A DNA stretch of 16,713 nt from Dehalococcoidia bacterium (lineage in GTDB: Bacteria; Chloroflexota; Dehalococcoidia; GIF9; AB-539-J10), in the NCBI GenBank assembly GCA_030603485.1, contig JAUVXS010000017.1, forward strand, positions 1 to 16,713, read 5' to 3'. Position numbers and translations under genes: made by a program. Shown here piece after piece: positions 1-6,345 of the stretch (within the stretch, counting starts at the first letter, position 1; each line of letters begins with the position of its first letter). The notes beneath the pieces are model-generated. The model was not told where the DNA came from. It did not search any database and was given only the letters and a program-made list of their open reading frames with translations.

Positions 1-65
1 ACAAGCCGAAGATTAACACGCTAACTCTCCCAAGGAGGGTGCCAATTTGGCTGTTTGCTAAATAA

Positions 66-141
66 GGGCCGTTAGCTCAGTTGGCAGAGCACCTGACTTT
101 TAATCAGGGTGTCACAGGTTCGAGACCTGTACGGCCTACCA
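66..141 (+). tRNA. tRNA-Lys (anticodon TTT), CCA encoded
   Basis: The cloverleaf folds fully. The acceptor strand GGGCCGT (66-72) pairs with ACGGCCT (131-137) with one G-U pair. The D arm is GCTC/GAGC. The anticodon stem CCTGA/TCAGG encloses loop CTTTTAA, so the anticodon is TTT (lysine). The T arm ACAGG/CCTGT has loop TTCGAGA. Discriminator A138 is followed by a genomically encoded CCA (139-141). An integrase gene begins 135 bp downstream on the same strand, so the 3' half of this gene is the probable attachment site of the island. No second copy of the 3' end is present in the window. Confidence 0.97.
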
Positions 142-251
142 CAGTCTCAGAATCCCCCTCGGATGACCCCATTAATGCCCTAAAAGGGCACCTGATTGAA
201 AAAGTCCGCTATGTAGCACTAAGTCGTAGACCCCTCCAAAATTTCCCTGTA

Positions 252-293
252 GTCTGTCAGTGTGAGGGATACAAAATGACCACACTGACAGAC
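252..293 (+). promoter_or_regulatory. Perfect 13-bp inverted repeat bracketing the integrase RBS and start codon
   Basis: GTCTGTCAGTGTG (252-264) is the exact reverse complement of CACACTGACAGAC (281-293). The 16-nt loop (265-280) contains the Shine-Dalgarno-like AGGGA and the ATG at 276. In mRNA this would form a strong hairpin presenting the initiation region in its loop. In DNA it is a 42-bp dyad that could bind a dimeric protein such as the recombinase, an excisionase or a repressor. The right arm lies inside integrase codons 2-6. The structure is read directly; the role is inferred. Confidence 0.7.
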
Positions 294-1211
294 GCACTGG
301 CAGCATATCGTATCTGCGCCAAGGCAGAGGGGAAATCGTACAAGACGGTGGACTGGGTCTGCGATACGGTGCGCTACTTCTCCGAGTTTCTGGGCGAGCA
401 GGCCAACGACCTATTCAGTATGAATGCCCAGTGCCTGCGTGAATTCATTTTGGCCTTGCAGGTCAAGAAAGCCTTCTCGCAACACCGGTTTACCCGGCCA
501 CAGGAGAACCCCCTATCCCCGGATTCTGTAGCCAGTTACACCAGGGCAATTAAGAGCTTCTTTTCCTTCCTGGAAAGAGAAGAGTTGATACCGGTTAATC
601 CGATGGCAAAGGTAAAAATACCAAAGACGCCAAGAAGGAATATGCCTACATTCTCGGAAGGGGAGTTGGCGAGAATCTTTACCCAACCAGATAAAAAGAC
701 CAGCGAGGGATATCGGGACTACACAATAATGCTGACGCTTCTCGATACCGGGGTTCGAGTGAGTGAGCTGTGCGGCCTTAACGTTGACGATGTTGACCTG
801 ACCAATGGTTATCTCAGGGTAATGGGTAAAGGGCAAAGGGAGCGCTATGTCCCAATAGGGTCAAAATTAACAAAGGCACTACTCAAATGTAAGCTATCTC
901 ACCGGCCGGAAGCAAATAGCTCGGACAACTTTTTCCTGACCAGAGATGGTAGACCTATCAATAAGGCTAGGGTCCAGAAAATCATTCGGCGCTATGGCGA
1001 AAGAGCCGGTATCAAGACAAGACCTAGTCCTCACACCTTCAGGAGCACAAAGGCAGTTCTCTACCTGAGGAATGGGGGCGATCCTTTCAGTCTGCAAAAG
1101 ATGCTTGGACATAGCAGTCTGGTGATGACTAGGCGATACAGCAATCTGGCTGATAGTGATGTCCGCCGGCAGCACCTTGCTTACGGAGTAGCTGACAGGC
1201 TCAAGGTCTAA
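276..1211 (+). CDS. Tyrosine-type site-specific recombinase (island integrase)
   Basis: This 311-residue protein of the phage integrase/XerC-D superfamily breaks and rejoins DNA at short att sites. The N-terminal SAM-like core-binding domain spans about residues 5-105 and the catalytic domain about 125-305. All catalytic positions are present: R161 (TGVRVSEL), K185 (GKGQRER), H253 and R256 (SPHTFRS), H279 (MLGHSS) and nucleophile Y288 (RRYSN). The frame is open upstream into the tRNA at 81, but that extension is not credible. ATG 276 is preceded by GAGGGA (264-269) at good spacing and gives the normal family length. It lies just 3' of tRNA-Lys in the same orientation, as in integrative elements using a tRNA 3' end as attB. 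The gene looks intact. It ends 3 bp before the stop of a convergent gene. Confidence 0.93.
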   Translation: MTTLTDALAAYRICAKAEGKSYKTVDWVCDTVRYFSEFLGEQANDLFSMNAQCLREFILALQVKKAFSQHRFTRPQENPLSPDSVASYTRAIKSFFSFLEREELIPVNPMAKVKIPKTPRRNMPTFSEGELARIFTQPDKKTSEGYRDYTIMLTLLDTGVRVSELCGLNVDDVDLTNGYLRVMGKGQRERYVPIGSKLTKALLKCKLSHRPEANSSDNFFLTRDGRPINKARVQKIIRRYGERAGIKTRPSPHTFRSTKAVLYLRNGGDPFSLQKMLGHSSLVMTRRYSNLADSDVRRQHLAYGVADRLKV

Positions 1212-1214
1212 ACG

Positions 1215-1667
1215 CTATTTACGGATGAATGTCCGTGCAATCTCAGTGAGTACCTTGTCGGGTGGTGGTGCTTCCTTAACGAATTGCTTGACCTGGCTTA
1301 CCACCTCCTGAATTGACAGATGCTCTTCGCAGGTTGAGACCACTTGGGCGATAGGCAATCGCCGTTCAAAAATGCTAGCTAACTCCGCAAGCTTCTGAAG
1401 AGCATCGGCGGTCGCGGGCGGCAGCGTCCTTACCGCATAGCCAGCGGCAAGTTCATCTGGCCTAGCAGCAATTCCTATGACCCAGTCGCGCTTGCCCACC
1501 TTGTATGCTGCAACGCCGAAGTCTTTCCAGCGTTTAGGATAGTGCTCTGGGCCTCGTCTCAAGTAGCGGCGAACATTTTCCACGGACATGAAGGCGACAT
1601 CATCCGCGAATCGCTCGGCTGTGTACCTACCTTCCACTTCGAGCTGTGACTTATGTAGTTCGTCCAT
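1215..1667 (-). CDS. Hypothetical protein, 150 residues
   Basis: I do not recognise the family. The ATG at 1667 is preceded on the minus strand by a purine-rich AGGGGGGCG ribosome binding site at normal spacing, which supports expression. The product is soluble and rather charged, without signal peptide, membrane segment or zinc-binding cysteines. Residues about 85-150 look helical, with an APPPDK linker near residue 135. The middle (about 45-75) has alternating hydrophobic residues (AAYKVGKRDWVIGIAA) like a small beta hairpin. The gene converges on the integrase with a 3-bp gap and follows the HTH-like gene at 1732-2283 by 64 bp in the same direction. It is part of the island cargo; its function is unknown. 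Confidence 0.7.
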   Translation of the reverse strand: MDELHKSQLEVEGRYTAERFADDVAFMSVENVRRYLRRGPEHYPKRWKDFGVAAYKVGKRDWVIGIAARPDELAAGYAVRTLPPATADALQKLAELASIFERRLPIAQVVSTCEEHLSIQEVVSQVKQFVKEAPPPDKVLTEIARTFIRK

Positions 1668-1731
1668 TTGCGCCCCCCTGTATTATGTATTATGCCTCGG
1701 CTGGTTCCATTGGCTCCTGTGCCTAGACGCC

Positions 1732-2283
1732 TCAGGCTTTAATCTCAGAGGGAAACCCTACCCCCTCCTCGTGGCAAAGCCTCTTGAAATCAGCCTTATC
1801 GTGAGCCTTCCTACCTATCTCGACCCAACGCTCATACAAACTCAAGTTTTCTTCCCTTGTCAGGTAGAGGCTTTGCCCCCGCGGATTCCTCTTCAGCCTC
1901 AAAACGTGTCTAAGCCATCTATAGTCCCGGCTTCCCGGCAGGAAAATCCTCTGGCCCGCGTGTTCAATGTCCCCGTTCCACTCCTTTAAGGCCTTCAATA
2001 TAACCTCCCAGTCGGTTACAAGCCTGGTGATGGTTTCCTTTTCTTTCTTCCGCTGCTCCTTTTTCTTGGCCTCAAGGTGTGCCCTTCCGTCGAACTTCTT
2101 TATGGCGAAGCCGGTCTGCTTTCCCGCTATCCCCCTCTCTTTCCTCCATTCGCGGAAATATTGATACAGGGTCTTACGGGTGACAGGCGCGTCGGCAATA
2201 TCGGACGGCCGATTACCTTCATCGAAAAGCCGAAACAGCTTAGTTTTTTTCCTGACCGCATAATGTCTCTTCATTTCAGACAT
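1732..2283 (-). CDS. Hypothetical protein with HTH-like N-terminus, 183 residues
   Basis: From the chosen start (MSEMKRHYAVRKK) the first 50 residues read as a basic helix-turn-helix-like segment: KLFRLFDEGNRPSDIA, a short turn, then VTRKTLYQYFREWRKERG. This pattern resembles HTH modules of resolvases, transposases and other DNA-binding proteins. A lysine-rich stretch (about 70-85) and a helical C-terminal half rich in W, R and L follow. No catalytic signature was found. Start choice is uncertain: the frame is open to 2397, with ATGs at 2349 (behind AGGCGG), 2283 and 2274. The conserved-looking part begins near 2283 or 2274. A role in DNA binding is inferred from the HTH-like pattern only. 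Confidence 0.65.
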   Translation of the reverse strand: MSEMKRHYAVRKKTKLFRLFDEGNRPSDIADAPVTRKTLYQYFREWRKERGIAGKQTGFAIKKFDGRAHLEAKKKEQRKKEKETITRLVTDWEVILKALKEWNGDIEHAGQRIFLPGSRDYRWLRHVLRLKRNPRGQSLYLTREENLSLYERWVEIGRKAHDKADFKRLCHEEGVGFPSEIKA

Positions 2284-2431
2284 CACTTCACAATTTGTAT
2301 CAGAAAAATCACCACATAAAATTGCTTTTGGTGCAAATTTTAGCAGCATTATCCGCCTAATGCTGGTGCATGGCCTTATACCCGCCCATGTCTCCAAGCC
2401 ACTAGCACGAGGTTTTCTAGCCCCAACACTG

Positions 2432-2710
2432 TTATGCGCTCTTTGATTTACTTTCCGTGAGTTTAGCTACCAGCTCATTAAGGACTAGGCAAGCATTGAT
2501 GTCGCCAGCTTCACAACTCTCCCTGGCTTCCTCTACTCGGTCCAGCATTACCTTAGTGTCTTCGACGCTGATCTCTCCATCCAGGAAAGCCTGGCGACCA
2601 CCCTTTTCGAGCAAGCGGATAGTCCGCAGGGCCTGCTCCCTATTACATGGTCGTTCTTCCGCGGGAATGACTGGCCCCTCTTCCTTTTTCTGTAGGTTTC
2701 TGTCGTCCAT
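2432..2710 (-). CDS. Small acidic helical protein, 92 residues, unknown function
   Basis: The start MDDRNLQ at 2710 is fixed by a consensus AGGAGGT on the minus strand (forward 2716-2722), which excludes the in-frame ATG at 2740. The protein is charged and probably all-helical: a basic or proline-containing N-terminus (to about 25), then segments REQALRTIRLLEKGGRQAFLDG, EDTKVMLDRVEEARESCEAGD and NACLVLNELVAKL. No known domain is recognised. It has its own promoter with an operator-like palindromic motif in the spacer and next to the -10 box. It is divergent from the zinc-ribbon gene at 2859, so the two may be co-regulated. Confidence 0.72.
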   Translation of the reverse strand: MDDRNLQKKEEGPVIPAEERPCNREQALRTIRLLEKGGRQAFLDGEISVEDTKVMLDRVEEARESCEAGDINACLVLNELVAKLTESKSKSA

Positions 2711-2733
2711 AACTAACCTCCTTTGTTGGTGCG

Positions 2734-2770
2734 TATCCACTGGATATCATATTAGCAGGTATCCAGTGGA
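2734..2770. promoter_or_regulatory. Paired palindromic operator-like motif TATCCAnTGGATA
   Basis: TATCCACTGGATA (2734-2746) is a perfect palindrome around a central C. TATCCAGTGGAAA (2760-2772) is a near copy. Their centres are 26 bp apart, about 2.5 helical turns. A third, diverged copy TGTCCAGCGGAA lies at 2828-2839. The first copy abuts the -10 box and the second sits in the spacer of the minus-strand promoter, as expected for a repressor site. The repeat is seen directly; the regulator is unknown. Confidence 0.6.
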
Positions 2771-2777
2771 AATGCAA
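2749..2777 (-). promoter_or_regulatory. Sigma70-like promoter for the gene at 2432-2710
   Basis: On the minus strand, TTGCAT (-35, forward 2772-2777) and TAATAT (-10, forward 2749-2754) are separated by exactly 17 bp. Transcription would start near 2742, giving a short leader that includes the consensus AGGAGGT. The boxes are only partial matches to consensus, but spacing and position fit. Confidence 0.5.
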
Positions 2778-2858
2778 CCCCCCAATCGCGAAAAGGGTAG
2801 CAGTACTCGGCATACTATGGTAGAATGTGTCCAGCGGAAGCTAACAGGGGATCCAGTT

Positions 2859-3167
2859 ATGACAGAATATATTTGCCTAAACTGCTTTCACCAGTGGCTG
2901 ACGGAGGGTGAGTCGCCGCGGTGGGGGCGGTGCTCTGAGTGCGGCCGGAGGATGGGCGTGCCCCTAGGGCTATTCCAGAATCTGGTCGAGTGTATTCAGA
3001 GGGACAGAAGGCATCACCCTTGGCCGCCACCTCCTATGCGGCCACCGCGTCCACCTCTGCCTGATCTGGAAACGCCTGGGGCCATCGCCGAGCTCGTAGC
3101 TGCAAAGCCCTCGGCAGCCCCTCTGGTGCCACACATTATCGCTGAGGCCATGAGGAGGGCGGGTTAG
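2859..3167 (+). CDS. Small zinc-ribbon protein with proline-rich linker, 102 residues
   Basis: The ATG at 2859 follows AGGGGAT with 8-nt spacing. An in-frame ATG at 2817 lacks such a site, and the longer upstream frame to 2457 is antisense to the preceding gene. The N-terminus holds a zinc ribbon, C6-x2-C9 and C25-x2-C28 (ICLNC, CSEC), typical of metal-binding folds in nucleic-acid-associated or protein-binding small proteins. Residues about 53-70 are strikingly rich in proline with interspersed H, W, M and R. The C-terminal 30 residues (AIAELVAAKPSAAPLVPHIIAEAMRR) look helical. It is divergent from the gene at 2432-2710. A specific function cannot be assigned. Confidence 0.72.
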   Translation: MTEYICLNCFHQWLTEGESPRWGRCSECGRRMGVPLGLFQNLVECIQRDRRHHPWPPPPMRPPRPPLPDLETPGAIAELVAAKPSAAPLVPHIIAEAMRRAG

Positions 3168-3554
3168 ACAAAAGGAACAAGATTGTCCAATTTGACAAGC
3201 TGATAATGCATTTTGTGCAAAACTGGTCTTAAAAATCTATTGCTTGCCATTCCCTTTAACAAGCCACTTGCGGCTTTTTTTGCCAGATCCATTCGAGTAA
3301 CCTTAACAGCCAATTTGCAGATTCTTTGTCGCTTTGCAGGTGACTCGACCTCATTGGTGCATCTGACATGAACGTGCTGCATTGACTGCGATAACCGCAG
3401 CGGCTGTGTTACCTGGCAGGGAAGAGCATCATATGACTAAACATTCCGCCCTAATGTGCAGTGCGGAGCCTAGCTACCTTCTGCATTGTTCTTCATCAAT
3501 CCACCGGCCGGTGAAAAAACTGACTTTGCTATGCACATATAATAGGTCTCGTCC
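3168..3554. other. Gene-poor stretch, 387 bp
   Basis: It contains a candidate terminator for the zinc-ribbon gene (3261-3281) and a perfect 12-bp palindrome CACCGGCCGGTG (3502-3513). A 72-codon minus-strand frame (3164-3382) is basic, lacks a ribosome binding site and resembles no family, so it is not called. Nothing else is evident. Confidence 0.5.
3261..3281 (+). terminator. Candidate rho-independent terminator
   Basis: AAGCC (3261-3265) pairs with GGCTT (3272-3276) across a 6-nt loop, and the T tract runs on to 3281. The stem is short. It lies about 95 bp past the stop of the zinc-ribbon gene, in the right orientation. Confidence 0.45.
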
Positions 3555-4091
3555 CTAAGCTTTCCTGAATCCTCGCTCGATATCTCTCAATAGTTGCTCA
3601 TAGAAAGACTTACCCCACAAGTAGCGATCCCTATCCCGGAGGGAAAGCTCACCAGGAGTCGATTCTTCGACTTTGCGCTTATAGTCTTGATAACCGAGCC
3701 AAAGAGAATCAAAGTTGCTTAGATTCTTGAGGTTATGAAATCCACCCAACATATTGCATACGCGCTCGTCGTACACTGTGAACTCATCGGGATATAGCAC
3801 GGTTAGGATGGCTGATGCCATCGGAAGATTGAAGTCTGCTTTCCACAAGAAGTGCAGTCTATCTTTTCCATTCGACTGTTGAGATATTCCGTATGTGAGT
3901 GCTACGGCCCCTTTGTTTAAATCTTCATCAACCCTGAGCAGTTTCTGAGCAATATTCGATTTGGCACGATTCGCTTTCCAAATCACTATACAGAAAAAAT
4001 CGTAAGCATCCAGAAAGCCACGCTCCTTGAAACGAAGCCGTACGGTGTCGAACAAGTAAGACTCAAGATGGTAATAATCTCTAAAGTCCAC
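3555..4091 (-). CDS. Hypothetical protein with possible HhH/DNA-glycosylase-like core, 178 residues
   Basis: Of two in-frame GTG starts, 4091 is preferred because the AAGGGAG upstream is 8 nt away. GTG 4097 would leave only 2 nt. The central segment LPMASAILTVLYPDEFTVYDERV (about residues 89-111 from GTG 4091) and the later DRDRYLWGKSF resemble a family of small proteins in which a helical pair with a P-D and V-x-D-x-R-V pattern recalls HhH-type glycosylase folds. This is a remote pattern judgement and no catalytic Asp/Lys pair can be assigned with confidence. There is no membrane or export signal. The upstream region carries a long inverted repeat (4106-4162) that may control it. It stands alone, convergent with the zinc-ribbon gene. 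Confidence 0.72.
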   Translation of the reverse strand: MDFRDYYHLESYLFDTVRLRFKERGFLDAYDFFCIVIWKANRAKSNIAQKLLRVDEDLNKGAVALTYGISQQSNGKDRLHFLWKADFNLPMASAILTVLYPDEFTVYDERVCNMLGGFHNLKNLSNFDSLWLGYQDYKRKVEESTPGELSLRDRDRYLWGKSFYEQLLRDIERGFRKA

Positions 4092-4105
4092 TTTCACTTC
4101 TCCCT

Positions 4106-4162
4106 TCAGCGTAGCCGCACATTGTAGCGCTGTAGATTATCATATTGTCTATTCTACGCTGA
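4106..4162. repeat. 9-bp perfect inverted repeat upstream of the 3555-4091 gene
   Basis: TCAGCGTAG (4106-4114) and CTACGCTGA (4154-4162) are exact reverse complements 39 bp apart. A TACAAT -10-like box on the minus strand (forward 4121-4126) lies between them. Further GTAG and AGCGCT elements fall inside. The position around the presumed promoter suggests an operator pair, but no good -35 box is visible. Confidence 0.45.
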
Positions 4163-4254
4163 GATCTCTATGGCAGCAAGGTTAGAGAAGATCTGCACAA
4201 TCTAGGTCTAAGGTCACATAACGCTAAAAAGTACAAGTGGAATAGTGGAAGCGA

Positions 4255-4284
4255 TTGACATTCGGGCATGAAATGGTCTATTCT
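4255..4284 (+). promoter_or_regulatory. Sigma70-like promoter for the DUF5679 gene
   Basis: A perfect TTGACA (-35, 4255-4260) and TATTCT (-10, 4279-4284) are 18 bp apart. Predicted initiation near 4291 lies directly before the ribosome binding site, so the leader would be only about 17 nt. Confidence 0.6.
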
Positions 4285-4307
4285 CCACCAAAAAGGGAGG
4301 TGACCCA

Positions 4308-4448
4308 ATGCAGGCGTATTGTGTGAAGTGCCGAGCCAAGAAGGAAATGAAAGACGCTAAGGCCATAATTATGAAGAACGGGAGGCCGGCTACTCAGGGG
4401 AGATGCCCCACATGTGGGAGCAAGATGTTCAGGATAGGGAAGAGTTAG
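4308..4448 (+). CDS. DUF5679-type micro zinc-ribbon protein, 46 residues
   Basis: This short gene starts with ATG behind a very strong AGGGAGGTGA (4294-4303). The product carries two zinc knuckles, C5-x2-C8 (YCVKC) and C33-x2-C36 (CPTCG), separated by a basic stretch with MKNGRPATQG and ending in KMFRIGKS. This is the hallmark layout of the DUF5679 family, tiny proteins common in Chloroflexota and some archaea, which I recognise from sequence pattern; their function is unknown. The size is normal for the family, so it is not a fragment. It has its own strong promoter 24 bp upstream and stands alone between two minus-strand units. It may be host-type rather than defence cargo. Confidence 0.9.
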   Translation: MQAYCVKCRAKKEMKDAKAIIMKNGRPATQGRCPTCGSKMFRIGKS

Positions 4449-4473
4449 AGCTCATATATAGGTATCAGGATTT

Positions 4474-4516
4474 GCAAAGAGGTTGGGTATTCTTAATGAA
4501 GGCCCAGCCTCTTTGC
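4474..4516 (+). other. Long RNA hairpin, 14 bp
   Basis: GCAAAGAGGTTGGG (4474-4487) pairs with CCCAGCCTCTTTGC (4503-4516) over a 15-nt loop, with one U-G pair and no mismatch. It is not followed by a T tract, so it is not a simple terminator. A second small hairpin (ATCGT 4581-4585 with ACGAT 4594-4598) and a terminator follow. The 84-codon frame crossing this region (4403-4657) is judged non-coding. Confidence 0.55.
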
Positions 4517-4607
4517 TACGGATTGAACATAATGCAATATTGTCACGCTCAAGCATTGCAGAAGGCTACTGTGCATCCATATCGTGGTTTTTTACGATTG
4601 AAAAAGG

Positions 4608-4640
4608 AAGGGGCTAGTCATGAACTAGTCCCTTTATTTA
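4608..4640 (+). terminator. Rho-independent terminator, possibly bidirectional
   Basis: AAGGGGCTAGT (4608-4618) pairs with ACTAGTCCCTT (4624-4634) over loop CATGA, an 11-bp stem with one G-U pair, and leads into TTTATTTA. On the opposite strand the stem is followed by CCTTTTT, so it may also end the DUF262 operon whose last codon lies at 4650. Confidence 0.65.
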
Positions 4641-4649
4641 TACTACCTA

Positions 4650-6326
4650 TTATTTAGTTAGTTCGACTAATTCTTTGGAACTTTCATCATAATCATCAAA
4701 TAACTCAGGTTGGGCTTCTTTATCTATATCTTGCTTAATGATCCTTTTTTGCAGATCTCTGCTGACTGCTCTAGCACGCTTCTCGATAAAAGTTTGGTAA
4801 TCATTTTCCCATACACCGAATTTTTCTAAATCGGAGATAAGATGACTTTTCATCGTTTCTGATAATCGTGGGTTTACTTTTGCGAATCTTCTCATATATC
4901 TGGATGGTGCCTGGGCTCCAATCTCTCTTTTATTGAGGAAATCATCGACAATGGTAATGTTCAGAATATTGTTAGCAGCATCTTCTTGCTCATGACTTCT
5001 CATGTACGCTCTAGGAAAGAAATGGTGATAATTCTTACTGTTAGCTTGCTTCAACCAGTAATTACTGATGTTAACGATAGCGTTATTGTCGAAAGACTTC
5101 GGTTGGTGGTAAGCATAAATACACAATATAGCTTTTATATAACTCCTACCAGCACTGAACCAACCGTTATTGATAATGAATTCTGGAGAAGTATCTATAC
5201 TCCAATCATAGTTAGGAAGTTCATCTTTCAATATCTTGTCAATCCGCTTGACATCTTGAGCTAGTTTACCTTCGACTCCTGATGAATATCTCCCCGACAG
5301 CGAGCACCTCCAGAAGAAGTCTTCGAGATACTTTTCTTTCTCCCCCATAGGTCTATCAGGATGATGATGGAAAAAGTATGTAAAAGGAACTATTAGGGCA
5401 TTATAGGGTAAAAGTTGAGACACTGGAATGCGGTAAAACCCCCTGAAATACTCTACAGCCCTTTCTATCGCATCTACTGCATAAGGCCAGATATTAATGA
5501 AGTCTTTCTTATCCAATCTAAGTATAGTCTGTCTCTTGCATTCATCATTGAGGATTAGAGATATTGTCTGTAGGACTGTAGCGTCTGAAATAGTCTCGTA
5601 ATTTAACGGTTCAAGATTCTCGATCAACTGATCAAATTTCTCCGACAAGTCAAAATCCCTACTAGAGTCAAAAGTCTTTGCGACCATTATTTCAAACAAT
5701 GTTAACGGTTTCCCGCCAACATTAATTCTTGTGAATATCTCTGTCGCAACATCAATTGGAGCCTCTTTAATTTGAATTAGTGAGTAATTGTAAGATACAA
5801 TGCGATTCTTGTAATCCTCCAACTTCTCATGATAGCTTTTTGGATACTCCGCTAATAGGGGTAATCCTCCACGTAGAAGATCCGTAATTCTGATGATGGA
5901 CTTTGGGTTTTTCCCTGATATATCTGTTGTAACAATTTCCTCATCCTCTTTGGCTTCAAGGTCAATATACATCTGGGCGAAGTCATCGAATCTCTCGCTT
6001 TCTCTTTCCACTCTAAGACCATTAAGACTTGCAAATAAGGCTGTTAGCCTCTGTTGACCATCCAAAACGAACTCGACGAAGTCTCCCTCCTCTGGATCTG
6101 GAAGAGTACAGTCTCCAATATTCCGTACAGACCTTAGTCTTTCTTTAGTCTTCCAAAAAATAAGGGTGCCAATAGGGTATCCTTTAACTATGCTGTCCAT
6201 TAATTTTGTACACCTTTTTAAATCCCAGATGAAATCCCTCTGAAATTGGGGTATCTTGATTTGTCCTTTTTCTATATCACCAATTAAAGCGGAGAATATT
6301 CTTGACTGTGGTTCTGGTAATCTCAT
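4650..6326 (-). CDS. DUF262 protein with HNH-like C-terminus (GmrSD-type), 558 residues
   Basis: The N-terminus is a textbook DUF262 domain of the ParB/sulfiredoxin superfamily: IPQFQRDFIW (25-34), GYPIGTLIFW (49-58) and the DGQQR motif (89-93), which in GmrS-type proteins binds and hydrolyses nucleotide. FTRINVGGKPL (198-208) is also typical. Near the C-terminus, HHFFPR (434-439), NNILN (452-456) and NKREIG (465-470) match the H...N pattern of the HNH-like nuclease (DUF1524-like) of GmrSD proteins. Such proteins act as type IV restriction enzymes or in other antiphage systems; the target here is unknown. The ATG at 6326 follows AAGGAG at 7-nt spacing. It is second in an operon, 19 bp after the nuclease-like gene, and ends at a terminator. 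Confidence 0.88.
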   Translation of the reverse strand: MRLPEPQSRIFSALIGDIEKGQIKIPQFQRDFIWDLKRCTKLMDSIVKGYPIGTLIFWKTKERLRSVRNIGDCTLPDPEEGDFVEFVLDGQQRLTALFASLNGLRVERESERFDDFAQMYIDLEAKEDEEIVTTDISGKNPKSIIRITDLLRGGLPLLAEYPKSYHEKLEDYKNRIVSYNYSLIQIKEAPIDVATEIFTRINVGGKPLTLFEIMVAKTFDSSRDFDLSEKFDQLIENLEPLNYETISDATVLQTISLILNDECKRQTILRLDKKDFINIWPYAVDAIERAVEYFRGFYRIPVSQLLPYNALIVPFTYFFHHHPDRPMGEKEKYLEDFFWRCSLSGRYSSGVEGKLAQDVKRIDKILKDELPNYDWSIDTSPEFIINNGWFSAGRSYIKAILCIYAYHQPKSFDNNAIVNISNYWLKQANSKNYHHFFPRAYMRSHEQEDAANNILNITIVDDFLNKREIGAQAPSRYMRRFAKVNPRLSETMKSHLISDLEKFGVWENDYQTFIEKRARAVSRDLQKRIIKQDIDKEAQPELFDDYDESSKELVELTK

Positions 6327-6345
6327 TTGTCAACTCCTTTAGACT

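Noticed and set aside
81..275. N-terminal extension of the integrase frame into the tRNA
   Set aside because: It overlaps the tRNA-Lys gene and lacks a ribosome binding site; ATG 276 has one and gives the normal family length.
3164..3382. 72-codon minus-strand frame
   Set aside because: No ribosome binding site, no recognisable family, and it contains the candidate terminator of the opposite gene.
4403..4657. 84-codon plus-strand frame overlapping the end of DUF5679
   Set aside because: It overlaps a recognised gene in another frame and runs through three hairpins; no ribosome binding site.
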